Assembly: GCA_021798135.1 (NCBI GenBank)
Contig: JAJZYI010000112.1
Location: 1 to 9,932, forward strand
Reading direction: 5' to 3'
DNA length: 9,932 bases
DNA from: Actinomycetes bacterium
GTDB lineage: Bacteria > Actinomycetota > Acidimicrobiia > Acidimicrobiales > UBA8190
The notes beneath the pieces were generated by a model. The model did not search any database. It was not told the origin of the DNA and worked only from the letters and a program-made list of their open reading frames with translations. Below, piece after piece: positions 1 to 6,807 of this stretch; the stretch's first letter is position 1, and every line of letters starts with the position of its first letter. Made by a program: the position numbers and the translations under genes.

Positions 1-244
1 GTGGGCGCGCAACGTCCGGGCGGACCGTGGCCGCCTGGTCCTGGTGCTCGGCCGGCGGCGCGAGGAGCGCGTCGCCCGCGAGCTCGCCGACGACGACAAG
101 GTCCCCGTCCTGCGGGCCTACCTGCGGCGCTGGAAGGCGGAGGTGGGGGCGTTCTTCGAGGGTGTCGGCCCGGACGCCGGCGACGACGACCTCCGCCGGA
201 TCGCACCGGCCCATCCCGTGTTCGAGGTCACCGCGCCCGGCTGA
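1..244 (+). CDS. 3' end of a probable deazaflavin (F420)-dependent nitroreductase/DDN-family protein (partial)
   Basis: This is the last 80 codons of a gene that enters from the left edge, read in the frame starting at base 2 and ending at TGA 242-244. The visible protein begins WARNVRADRGRLVLVLG and ends HPVFEVTAPG. The pattern of an N-V-R-A turn, a short beta strand, a basic stretch, an L-R-A-Y-L-R-R-W helix, then G-V-G-P-D-A and I-A-P-x-H-P-V-F resembles the C-terminal half of small actinobacterial proteins annotated as nitroreductase/deazaflavin-dependent oxidoreductases (PF04075-like). Members of that family bind F420 and reduce quinones or nitro compounds. The cofactor-binding N-terminal half lies outside the window, so neither cofactor nor substrate can be confirmed. 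The family call rests on recalled pattern similarity. An internal GTG at 44 is in frame, but the homologous-looking sequence begins before it, so it is not taken as the start. Confidence 0.6.
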   Translation, partial: WARNVRADRGRLVLVLGRRREERVARELADDDKVPVLRAYLRRWKAEVGAFFEGVGPDAGDDDLRRIAPAHPVFEVTAPG

Positions 245-366
245 GCTCGCCGCTCGCCCGCCGTGACGTTCGGCCCTAGCTCCGATGCCCGGCCGGCGCC
301 ACGCTGGACTCGTCGCGCCGTGGGCACCGGGCAGCGGCTCACGGCTCCCGAGGGAAGGCGAGTGCC
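245..366 (+). other. Intergenic leader before the acyltransferase pair
   Basis: This 122-bp gap separates the DDN-like gene from the first acyltransferase. It is GC-rich and I see no credible gene in it. No clear -35/-10 pair stands out: a CCTAGCTC stretch near 275-282 has no suitably spaced -35. No strong terminator hairpin with a T-tract follows the TGA at 244. A promoter for the lipid genes probably lies here, but I cannot point to it. The acyltransferase genes could also be read through from the upstream gene, which has the same orientation. Confidence 0.4.
351..358 (+). promoter_or_regulatory. Ribosome binding site of first WS/DGAT gene
   Basis: The purine run AGGGAAGG lies 8 bases before the ATG at 367. 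It supports that ATG over the long open frame that extends upstream of it in another register. Confidence 0.6.
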
Positions 367-1866
367 ATGCCCGCAGCGTTCACCCCCACCATGACGGCTG
401 CCGACTCGGTGCTGTGGACGATGGAGCGCGACCCGGAGCTGCGGTCGACGGTGACGGCCGTCGCCCTGCTCGACCGTGCGCCGGACCGCGACCGCCTGCG
501 CCGGCGCGTGGAGGAGGCGGTCCGGCTGTACCCGCGCCTGCGCCAGCGCGCCGTGCCGGCTCCGCTCGGGTTCGGGCCACCCCGGTGGTCCGACGACCCG
601 GCGGTCGACCTCGGCTACCACCTGCGCACCGTCGCGGCGCCGCCGCCCGGGGACCTGCGCTGGCTGCTGGACCTGGCCGCGTCCATGGCCGAGGCCGGCT
701 TCGACCGCAACCGGCCCCTGTGGGAGCTCGTCGTCGTGGAGCAGCTGGCCGACGGCACCGCCGCCGTGGTCCAGAAGGTCCACCACGCCATGACCGACGG
801 GGTGGGCGGTGTGGCGCTCGTGAGCGCGCTGCTCGACCCGGCGCGCCGGGCCCGCACCGCCGGCGCCGGCCGCGCCGGGGCGACGTTCGCCGGCAGCGGG
901 ACCGACGGCGCTTGGAGCGCCGGGACCGGGACCGCGGCCGCCGGTGCCAGGGCCGCCGGTACCGACAGCGCTTGGATCGACGGTGCCGGGACCGCGGCCG
1001 CCGGGACCGGAGAGGCCGGCCGGCACCCGGCCCGGGCGGTCGTCGCCGCCCCGATGGCTGCGGCACGCCGCCTTCCCGGCGTGGTCCGCGCCGCCGCGGA
1101 TCCCGCCGGGCTGGTGCGCAGCGCCTGGCGGATCGGGACGTCGGTCGCCCGCGTGGTGGCGCCCGGCGGCCCGCGCCGCTCGCCGGTGCTGCAGGGCCAC
1201 AGCGCCAACTGGCGCTTCGACGTGCTGGAGGTCCCCCTCGACGCCCTGCGGCGGGCCGGCCACGCATCGGGCGGCACCGTCAACGACGCCTTCGTCGCCG
1301 CCCTGGCCGGCGGGTTCCACCGCTACCACCTGGCGCACGGCCTGCCGGTCGCCGAGCTGAACCTCGACCTGCCGGTGAGCATCCGCCGGGCCGGCGACCC
1401 GCTGGGAGGCAACCGCTTCACGCCCGTCCGGTTCGCGGTTCCCATCGCCGAGCCGGACCCCGCCGCCCGCATCCGGGCCATCGGCGAGCTGTGCCGGCGG
1501 CACCGCCACGAGCCGGCCCTGCCGCTGACCAACGCCATCGCCGCGGCCGTCGACCGGCTCCCGGCTCGGGCGACGACGGCCGTCATGGCGGCGCTGCTGA
1601 AGGGGACCGACGTGGTCGCCACCAACGTGGCCGGCGTCACCGGGCGGAGCTACATCGCCGGTGCGGAGGTCCGGCGCGAGTTCGGGTTCGCGCCGCTGTC
1701 AGGTGCGGCGGTGAACGTGGCGCTCGTGTCCCACGGCGCGATCGGCTGCGTCGGCGTCAACATGGACCGTGCCGCCGTCGCCGATCCCGAGGTGCTGGTG
1801 GGGTGCCTGGCCGACGCCCTCGACGAGGTCGTCGCCGTGGCCGGACCGGCGCGGCGGTCGCCGTGA
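367..1866 (+). CDS. Wax ester synthase/diacylglycerol acyltransferase (WS/DGAT), divergent member
   Basis: The 499-residue protein matches the WS/DGAT family in length (usually about 450-500). This family transfers an acyl group from acyl-CoA to diacylglycerol or a fatty alcohol to make storage triacylglycerol or wax ester, typically at the inner membrane or lipid-droplet surface. The catalytic HHxxxDG motif is intact as HHAMTDG at 139-145, preceded by PLWE (117-120). The ND motif is in GGTVNDAF (302-309), with LPVSIR at 335-340. The N-terminal acyltransferase half is PF03007-like and the C-terminal part PF06974-like. Two departures stand out. The usual N-P-G-type TNVPGP segment reads ATNVAG (418-423), and the linker at about 165-220 is a Gly/Ala/Thr-rich insertion made of a duplicated 20-residue unit. 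The N-terminus (MTAADSVLWTMERDPELRS) lacks the common P-x-T-P-M-H motif seen in the next gene. ATG 367 is supported by a good RBS. Its stop overlaps the start of the next gene. Substrate preference is unknown. Confidence 0.88.
   Translation: MPAAFTPTMTAADSVLWTMERDPELRSTVTAVALLDRAPDRDRLRRRVEEAVRLYPRLRQRAVPAPLGFGPPRWSDDPAVDLGYHLRTVAAPPPGDLRWLLDLAASMAEAGFDRNRPLWELVVVEQLADGTAAVVQKVHHAMTDGVGGVALVSALLDPARRARTAGAGRAGATFAGSGTDGAWSAGTGTAAAGARAAGTDSAWIDGAGTAAAGTGEAGRHPARAVVAAPMAAARRLPGVVRAAADPAGLVRSAWRIGTSVARVVAPGGPRRSPVLQGHSANWRFDVLEVPLDALRRAGHASGGTVNDAFVAALAGGFHRYHLAHGLPVAELNLDLPVSIRRAGDPLGGNRFTPVRFAVPIAEPDPAARIRAIGELCRRHRHEPALPLTNAIAAAVDRLPARATTAVMAALLKGTDVVATNVAGVTGRSYIAGAEVRREFGFAPLSGAAVNVALVSHGAIGCVGVNMDRAAVADPEVLVGCLADALDEVVAVAGPARRSP
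898..1017 (+). repeat. Two-copy 60-bp in-frame direct repeat inside the first WS/DGAT gene
   Basis: Copies at 898-957 and 958-1017 are aligned without gaps and agree at about 48 of 60 bases by my hand alignment. Each encodes about 20 residues starting G-T-D-(G/S)-A-W and containing G-T-A-A-A-G. The repeat falls in the linker between the HHxxxDG region and the C-terminal half, where family members vary in length, so it probably makes a flexible tether and leaves the catalytic core untouched. Confidence 0.85.
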
Positions 1867-3401
1867 GCCCGGTGGCGGCGGCCGCCGGCGCGGCCGTGCG
1901 GAGCCGACGCGGGGACCGGCTGCGTGCCCTCGACGCGGCCTTCCTCTACCTGGAGGGGCCCGACACCCCGATGCACCTCGGCACGCTCGGCCTGTACGAC
2001 GGCGCGGGATGGCGCGACGAGCGGGGCCGACTCGACCTGTCGGGCGTCCGTCGCCACGTCCGGTCCCGCCTGGCCGTCATCCCGCGCCTGCGCCAGCGCC
2101 CCGTCTGGCCGCGGGGGCGGTCCGGCCGCCCGTGGTGGGCCGACGACGCCGCCTTCGACCTCGACCGGCACGTGCGGGCCGTCCGCGTCCGGCGCCCCGG
2201 GAGCGAGCGCCAGCTCCTGAGCCTGGTCGAGTCCCTGCACATGGAGCTGCTGGACCGTGACCACCCCCTGTGGGAGCTGTGGTTCGTCGACGGCCTCCCC
2301 GGTGGCGTCGTCGCCGTCGTCGAGAAGCTCCACCACGCCCTCGTCGACGGCATCGGCGGGGTCGACCTGGCGATGATGCTCCTCGACCCCGTGCGCACGG
2401 CGCCCCCGTCGCCGGGCGAGCCGCCCGCCGCCGTGGATGGCGCGGCGTCCCTGACCGGGGCCGTCCACCGTCGGCCGGCACTGCTCGACCCGGTGGCCGC
2501 GGCGCTGTCGGCGCCGGCCGACCGCGTGGCCACCGCACTGGCCCTGGTCGGCGGGGTGGCGCGGGCAGCCGCCGAAGGGACCGCGGCGACCGGCCGGGCG
2601 GCTGCGGCCGCGACGGCGCACCCCCTGCGCACGGCGGCCACCGCCGGGCGCCTGGCCATCGCCGCCGGCAGCGTCGCCCGCGACCTGGTGGCGCCCCGGT
2701 CCCCGATCAACGGCACCGTCGGCACCCGCCGGTTCTACCGGATCGTCCGGTGGTCGCTCGACGACGCGCGCGCGGCTGCCCACGGCCTGGGCGGCACCGT
2801 GAACGACGTGGCGCTGGCCGCCGTGACCGCCGGCCTGCGCGACCTGCTGCGCGAACGCGGCGACGACCTCGGCGGGGCCGACCTGCACGCCCTCGTCCCG
2901 GTGTCGGTGCGCGCCGGCGACGAGCACCGCGACCTCGGCAACCGCGTGGCGGCCATGATCGTGCCGCTTCCCGTGGGGCTGCCGGACGCCGAGCCGCGGT
3001 TCGCCACCGTGCACCGGGCCGTCCGCTCGGCGCGCGCCGACCACCAGCCGGAGCTGTCGCTCGCGCTGCTGGAGCTGCCCGAGCACTGGCCGGAGCCGGT
3101 CCTCGCCGCGGCGACCGGGCTGGTGCACCACCAGCCGCTCGTCAACGTGGTGGTGACGAACGTCCCGGGCCCGCCCGTGCCCCTCTACCTGGCAGGAGCG
3201 GAGCTGCTCGAGGTCTTCCCCATCGTCCCCCTGGCCCGCAACCTCGACGTCAGCCTCGGCGTCCTGTCCTACGGGAGCCACCTCACCGTGGGCATCTGGG
3301 CCGACCGCGACCGCCTGCCCGACGTCGAGGTCCTGGTGGAGGGGATCGGCCGGGGCTTCGCCGAGCTCAGCCGCGCCGGGGCGCCCAGCGCCAGCGCCTG
3401 A
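1863..3401 (+). CDS. Wax ester synthase/diacylglycerol acyltransferase (WS/DGAT), canonical member
   Basis: This 512-residue protein carries the canonical WS/DGAT signatures: LDAAFLYLEGPDTPMHLG near 22-40, PLWEL (135-139), the catalytic HHALVDG (157-163), GTVND (311-315), LVPVSVR (344-350) and TNVPGPPVPLYLAGA (432-446). The second His of HHxxxDG is the expected general base. A stretch at 200-280, rich in Ala and in helix formers, links the two halves. The frame stays open far upstream through the preceding gene, but family similarity begins only near residue 20, so the start lies near 1863-1896. I chose GTG 1863 because it overlaps the upstream stop as GTGA, which suggests translational coupling. 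In-frame GTG codons at 1872 and 1896 are alternatives, and none has a strong Shine-Dalgarno. The gene probably works with its neighbour in triacylglycerol or wax-ester storage. The last 35 bp overlap the 3' end of the opposing permease gene. Confidence 0.9.
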   Translation: MSPVAAAAGAAVRSRRGDRLRALDAAFLYLEGPDTPMHLGTLGLYDGAGWRDERGRLDLSGVRRHVRSRLAVIPRLRQRPVWPRGRSGRPWWADDAAFDLDRHVRAVRVRRPGSERQLLSLVESLHMELLDRDHPLWELWFVDGLPGGVVAVVEKLHHALVDGIGGVDLAMMLLDPVRTAPPSPGEPPAAVDGAASLTGAVHRRPALLDPVAAALSAPADRVATALALVGGVARAAAEGTAATGRAAAAATAHPLRTAATAGRLAIAAGSVARDLVAPRSPINGTVGTRRFYRIVRWSLDDARAAAHGLGGTVNDVALAAVTAGLRDLLRERGDDLGGADLHALVPVSVRAGDEHRDLGNRVAAMIVPLPVGLPDAEPRFATVHRAVRSARADHQPELSLALLELPEHWPEPVLAAATGLVHHQPLVNVVVTNVPGPPVPLYLAGAELLEVFPIVPLARNLDVSLGVLSYGSHLTVGIWADRDRLPDVEVLVEGIGRGFAELSRAGAPSASA

Positions 3402-4167
3402 CGGCGACCACGGTGGCAGCCGCGCCCCAGGCGGCCATCACCCCGATGTCGTGCCACGCCCAGCCCGATCCGCCGGTCCCCAGGTCGAAGGGCCTGAACA
3501 CCGCGGTGATCATGGGCCGCACCGGGAGGTAGGCCGAGAACCGGGCCATGGCGGAGCCCCGGCGCAGCGGGTACCAGAGCCCTGCCAGGAACAGCAGGGC
3601 GAAGAAGCCGATGCTCACGACCGGGCCGGCCGCCTCCTGGTTGGGGACGAGCGTGCTCACCGCGATGCCGAGCGCGCTGAAGCAGACCCCACCGACCAGG
3701 AGCGTGACGACGAGCGGGGCCACCTGGCGCGGGAACGCCACGTGGTAGCCGACGCGGGCGATGACGAGCAGCAGCAGGATCTGGACGGCCGAGACCACCA
3801 GGGCGTTCACGACGACGGCGGCGAGCGCCGCCCACGCGGGGAGCGGCGAGAGCCGAAGCCGCTTGAGGAGCCCGGTCTCCCGGCGGACGACGAGGCTGAT
3901 GGCAAGGTTGTTGAAGCACGCGGACATGACGCCGTAGGCGAGGAAGCCGGCCGTGTAGTACTGGATCTCGCGGATGCCGGGCAGGAACGGGACACGGGCG
4001 TCGCCGGCGGCCGCGCCCATGAGGGCCAGGAACACCACGGAGAAGCCGACCGTGAAGACGGCGCCGATCGGGTTGAGCCAGAAGCCGAGCTGCTCGTAGT
4101 AGACCTGCCGGCCCACCATCCGCAGGCTGCCCCGCCGGTGCCCGGCCAGGCCGGCGGCGACGCTCAT
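3367..4167 (-). CDS. ABC-2 type transporter permease
   Basis: The 266-residue protein has about six hydrophobic segments, near residues 31-50, 70-92, 112-137, 149-172, 180-199 and 240-256, as expected for an ABC-2 membrane subunit. The cytoplasmic loop RRETGLLKRLRLSPLP (95-110) is the typical ABC-2 coupling-helix motif (R-E-x-G-x-L-K-R-L-R-x-x-P-L). The L-A-G-L-W-Y-P-L segment near 194-201 and the basic RRWRWAPRRG tail also fit the family. ATG 4167 overlaps the TGA of the upstream ATPase gene as ATGA, so the two are co-translated and form one exporter. The substrate cannot be told from sequence; DrrAB-like drug or lipid export is the usual guess for this family. The 3' end overlaps the convergent acyltransferase gene by 35 bp. 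Confidence 0.88.
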   Translation of the reverse strand: MSVAAGLAGHRRGSLRMVGRQVYYEQLGFWLNPIGAVFTVGFSVVFLALMGAAAGDARVPFLPGIREIQYYTAGFLAYGVMSACFNNLAISLVVRRETGLLKRLRLSPLPAWAALAAVVVNALVVSAVQILLLLVIARVGYHVAFPRQVAPLVVTLLVGGVCFSALGIAVSTLVPNQEAAGPVVSIGFFALLFLAGLWYPLRRGSAMARFSAYLPVRPMITAVFRPFDLGTGGSGWAWHDIGVMAAWGAAATVVAVRRWRWAPRRG

Positions 4168-5216
4168 GGCCGCGCCGTCCGCTCACGGCCGCCGTCCGCC
4201 GTGGTGCCCGGCGTCCCGGCGCCGCGGTCCGGGACGCGCCGCGCCGCGCGGGTGCCGGCGCGCGGGGCGCCGCCCGCCTCCCGGTTGCCGCCGGCCTCCC
4301 GGGCGTCGCTGGCGGGCTGGCTGCCCGTCAGCTCCAGGTAGACGTCCTCCAGGGTGCGCCGCTCGACGGTGAGCCCCGGGAGCGCCTCCCCCTCGCGCAC
4401 CGCCCAGGTCGTGAGCCCGGCCAGCACCTCGACCTCCCGGTCGGTGCGGACGGTGACCCATCCGTCGGGCCCGACGTCGGCGCCGGCCGGCAGCGGCGGG
4501 CGCCCGCCGGCGCCCTGCAGGCGGAAGCGGATGGTCGCCTCGCCGGTGTCGCGACCGCCCAGCGACCCGGGCGTCCCCTCGGCCACGATGCGGCCACCGC
4601 TCATGACGGCCACCCGGTCGGCCAGCGCCTCCGCCTCGTCCATGTAGTGGGTGGTGAGGATGACCGTGGTGCCGCCGCCGGTGAGCGACCGCACCACGTC
4701 CCAGGCACCGCGCCGTGCCGAGGGGTCGAACCCGGTCGTCGGCTCGTCGAGGAACAGCAGGTCCGGGCGGCCGATGATGCCGAGCCCGAGGTCGAGGCGG
4801 CGCTGCTGCCCGCCCGACAGCGTCTTCACCCGGGCGTCGGCCTTGTGCTCCAGGCCGACGGTGCGCAGCACCTCGTCGACGGGGCGCGGATCGGGGTAGT
4901 AGCCGGCGTTGCGGGTGAGCACCTGGCGCACCGACAGGAACGGCTCCACGGCGAGCTCCTGCAGGACGACGCCGATGCGCTCGCGCAGCCGCCTGGAGGC
5001 GCCCTGGTCGGCCGGGTCGATGCCGAGCACCCGGACCGTGCCGCCGTCGCGGGACCGGAAGCCCTCCAGGATCTCGATCGTCGAGGTCTTGCCCGCGCCG
5101 TTCGGGCCGAGCACGGCGAAGACCTCGCCCTCGGCCACCTCGAAGCTCACGCGGTCGACTGCCCGGACGGCTCCGTAGCGCTTGACCAGGCCGTCGACGA
5201 CGACCGCACCCGCCAT
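4164..5216 (-). CDS. ABC transporter ATP-binding protein (DrrA/NodI-like)
   Basis: The 350-residue protein has a complete nucleotide-binding domain: Walker A GPNGAGKT (37-44), Q-loop Q86, signature LSGGQ (133-137), Walker B LLFLDE (153-158), D-loop near 164 and H-loop H190 in TTHYMDEAEALADRV. A C-terminal extension follows, with a beta-rich segment (about 226-270) and the L-T-V-E-R-R-T-L-E-D-V-Y-L-E-L-T-G motif (282-298) typical of ATPases paired with ABC-2 permeases. Residues 299-350 are a Gly/Ala/Arg-rich, probably disordered tail that includes the near-repeat AREAGG/NREAGG; most relatives end soon after the ELTG motif. ATG 5216 is set by a strong RBS 4 bases upstream. The gene powers the overlapping permease and acts at the inner face of the membrane. 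It lies 177 bp downstream of trpB2 in the same orientation, so read-through from there is possible. Confidence 0.93.
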   Translation of the reverse strand: MAGAVVVDGLVKRYGAVRAVDRVSFEVAEGEVFAVLGPNGAGKTSTIEILEGFRSRDGGTVRVLGIDPADQGASRRLRERIGVVLQELAVEPFLSVRQVLTRNAGYYPDPRPVDEVLRTVGLEHKADARVKTLSGGQQRRLDLGLGIIGRPDLLFLDEPTTGFDPSARRGAWDVVRSLTGGGTTVILTTHYMDEAEALADRVAVMSGGRIVAEGTPGSLGGRDTGEATIRFRLQGAGGRPPLPAGADVGPDGWVTVRTDREVEVLAGLTTWAVREGEALPGLTVERRTLEDVYLELTGSQPASDAREAGGNREAGGAPRAGTRAARRVPDRGAGTPGTTADGGRERTARP

Positions 5217-5220
5217 GCCA

Positions 5221-5228
5221 CCCCTCCC
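5221..5228 (-). promoter_or_regulatory. Ribosome binding site of the ABC ATPase gene
   Basis: Read leftward, GGGAGGGG precedes the ATG at 5216 by 4 bases. It lies between the start codon and the tandem-repeat array and supports this start. Confidence 0.65.
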
Positions 5229-5237
5229 TGTTCCCCC

Positions 5238-5397
5238 GTCGTGGCCGTGGTGGCCGTGTCAGTCGTCGTGGCCGTGTCAGTCGTCGTGGCCGTGTCAGTC
5301 GTCGTGGCCGTGTCAGCCGTCGTGGCCGTGTCAGTCGTCGTGGCCGTGTCAGTCGTCGTGGCCGTGTCAGTCGTCGTGGCCGTCGTGGCCGTGTCAG
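5238..5397. repeat. Tandem array, 18-bp period, between trpB2 and the ABC ATPase gene
   Basis: The core GTGTCAG occurs at 5256, 5274, 5292, 5310, 5328, 5346 and 5364, exactly 18 bp apart, then at 5391 after a 27-bp step. The unit is CGTGTCAGTCGTCGTGGC on the + strand, with one C-for-T change in the copy at 5310. The left edge has a degenerate GTGGCCGTGGTGGCC, and both edges are built from a GTCGTGGCC 9-mer. Read leftward, each unit is TGA CAC GGC CAC GAC GAC, so a stop codon in the trpB2/ATPase frame recurs every six codons. The TCA at 5394-5396 is the complement of the real trpB2 stop. The array fills nearly all of this 177-bp gap and leaves little room for a separate promoter. Confidence 0.95.
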
Positions 5398-6644
5398 CCC
5401 GCGTCGAGCCGCCCGGCGAGGTAGTCGTCGTACGCCTGCAGGTCGAGCAGCCCGTGCCCCGAGTAGTTGAACAGGATGACGCGCTCCGCGCCCTCCTCCT
5501 TGGCTCGCAGCGCTTCGTCGATGGCGGCGCGGATGGCGTGGCTGGTCTCGGGGGCAGGGATCGACCCCTGGGTCCGGGCGAACTGGAGCGCCGCTTCGAA
5601 CACCTTCCCCTGGGGGTAGGCCACGGCCCGCATGCGGCCGTGGCGCACCAGGTTGCTGATGATCGGAGCGTCGCCGTGGTAGCGCAGCCCGCCGGCGTGG
5701 ATCGACGGGGGGACGAAGTCGTGGCCGAGCGTGTACATCGACAGCAGCGGCGTCAGCCCCGCGGTGTCACCGAAGTCGTAGTCGAAGCGCCCCTCGGTCA
5801 GCGTCGGGCACGACGCCGGCTCCACGGCCACCAGGTCCACACCGGTGTCCGGCACGAACGGGAGGGCCAGGCCGCCCAGGTTCGAGCCGCCGCCGCACGA
5901 GCCGATGACCACGTCGGGCCGCTCCTCGCCAGCCATGGCGAGCTGCTCCTTCGCCTCGAGCCCGATGACGGTCTGGTGCAGGAGCACGTGGTTGAGCACC
6001 GAGCCGAGCGAGTAGTGGGAGTCGGCCCGGCCCGCAGCGTCGCGCACGGCGTCGCTGATCGCGCTCCCGAGCGACCCGGGGTGCCCGGGGTCGTCGACCG
6101 GCGAGGGCTCGACCGACGCCCCCCACGTCTCCATCATCACCCGCCGGTAGGGCTTCTGGCCGAACGACGCCCGTACCATGTAGACCTTGCACTCCATGCC
6201 GAGCAGCGCGGTGGCGAACGCCAGCGCGCTGCCCCACTGGCCGGCACCCGTCTCGGTCGTGAGGCGCGGGACGCCCTCGACCTTGTTGTAGTAGGCCTGG
6301 GCGACCGCCGTGTTCGGCTTGTGCGAGCCGGCCGGCGAGACCGACTCGTCCTTGTAGTAGATCCGTGCCGGGGTGCCCAGCGCCTCCTCGAGCCGGCGGG
6401 CACGGACCAGCGGGGTCGGGCGCCAGAGCCGGAGGATGTCGAGGACCGGCCCCGGCACGTCGATCCACGGCTCCGCGCTCATCTCCTGGGCGATGAGCGC
6501 CATCGGGAACAGGGGGGCCAGGTCGTCGGGCCCGACGGGCTCACGGGTGGCGGGGTGCAGCGGGGGCTCCAGCGGAGCCGGCAGGTGTGGCGCCACGTTG
6601 AACCAGGCCTCGGGCACGCGGTCGCTCGGCAGTGTCCAGCGCAT
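5394..6644 (-). CDS. trpB2: TrpB2-type tryptophan synthase beta-like PLP enzyme
   Basis: The 416-residue protein matches the TrpB2 (TIGR01415-like) subgroup in order and length. These PLP enzymes condense indole with a serine-type donor to give tryptophan; some members of the group prefer O-phosphoserine or have other roles. The start MRWTLPSDRVPEAWFN and the block GPDDLAPLFPMALIAQE (39-54) are subgroup hallmarks. The PLP lysine is K109 in GSHKPNT. ETGAGQW follows (131-137), with E131 as the likely catalytic acid. The phosphate-binding loop is CGGGSN (250-255). IHAGGLRYHG (315-324) and NYSGHG (393-398), whose Ser probably contacts the PLP ring nitrogen, complete the site. All key residues are present. 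The frame stays open 43 codons upstream, but homology and a good RBS fix ATG 6644. No trpA or other trp gene is in view, so this looks like a stand-alone copy, perhaps for indole salvage. The stop codon lies inside a tandem repeat. Confidence 0.93.
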   Translation of the reverse strand: MRWTLPSDRVPEAWFNVAPHLPAPLEPPLHPATREPVGPDDLAPLFPMALIAQEMSAEPWIDVPGPVLDILRLWRPTPLVRARRLEEALGTPARIYYKDESVSPAGSHKPNTAVAQAYYNKVEGVPRLTTETGAGQWGSALAFATALLGMECKVYMVRASFGQKPYRRVMMETWGASVEPSPVDDPGHPGSLGSAISDAVRDAAGRADSHYSLGSVLNHVLLHQTVIGLEAKEQLAMAGEERPDVVIGSCGGGSNLGGLALPFVPDTGVDLVAVEPASCPTLTEGRFDYDFGDTAGLTPLLSMYTLGHDFVPPSIHAGGLRYHGDAPIISNLVRHGRMRAVAYPQGKVFEAALQFARTQGSIPAPETSHAIRAAIDEALRAKEEGAERVILFNYSGHGLLDLQAYDDYLAGRLDAG

Positions 6645-6652
6645 GGCAGGTG

Positions 6653-6663
6653 CTCCTCTCCCC
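6653..6663 (-). promoter_or_regulatory. Ribosome binding site of trpB2
   Basis: Read leftward, GGGGAGAGGAG ends 8 bases before ATG 6644. It decides that start over the longer open frame. Confidence 0.7.
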
Positions 6664-6706
6664 TTCAGGCCCCGGCGGCACCCGGCGCCGCTCGACCCTT
6701 CCCCGA

Positions 6707-6736
6707 GTGCTACTCCCCGGCACCCCCGGGCGTCAA
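6707..6736 (-). promoter_or_regulatory. Possible sigma70-type promoter for trpB2
   Basis: Read leftward, TTGACG (6736-6731) is followed after 18 bases by TAGCAC (6712-6707). This would place the transcript start near 6700 and leave a leader of about 55 nt. The -35 is close to consensus and the -10 matches at three of six positions, which is common in high-GC actinobacteria. Within it, GAGT-AGC-ACTC forms a small dyad over the -10 that could be an operator. Confidence 0.35.
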
Positions 6737-6779
6737 CCACGGTTGGCGCCGGCCCGGGTCCGCATGGTGGCACCGGGCC

Positions 6780-6799
6780 GGCCGGCAGGGGTGCCGGTC
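6780..6799 (-). terminator. Possible hairpin downstream of glnE
   Basis: GGCCGGCA (6780-6787) pairs with TGCCGGTC (6792-6799), with one G-T pair, around a GGGG loop. For leftward transcription it follows glnE and the 23-bp array and precedes the putative trpB2 promoter, a sensible place for a terminator. There is no T-tract. High-GC DNA makes such stems by chance, so this is weak. Confidence 0.3.
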
Positions 6800-6807
6800 C
6801 GGTGCCG

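Noticed and set aside
285..1862. Upstream extension of the second acyltransferase frame through the whole first acyltransferase gene
   Set aside because: The frame is open but the translation is Arg/Pro/Gly-rich and unlike any WS/DGAT, while the other frame encodes a clear WS/DGAT with an RBS. The real start is near 1863.
5238..5397. CRISPR array
   Set aside because: The copies abut each other with an 18-bp period and no unique spacers, and no cas gene is nearby. It is a plain tandem repeat.
6645..6773. N-terminal extension of trpB2 by 43 codons to an upstream start
   Set aside because: The extension is low-complexity, covers the putative promoter and RBS, and lacks similarity to TrpB2, which begins at MRWTLP.
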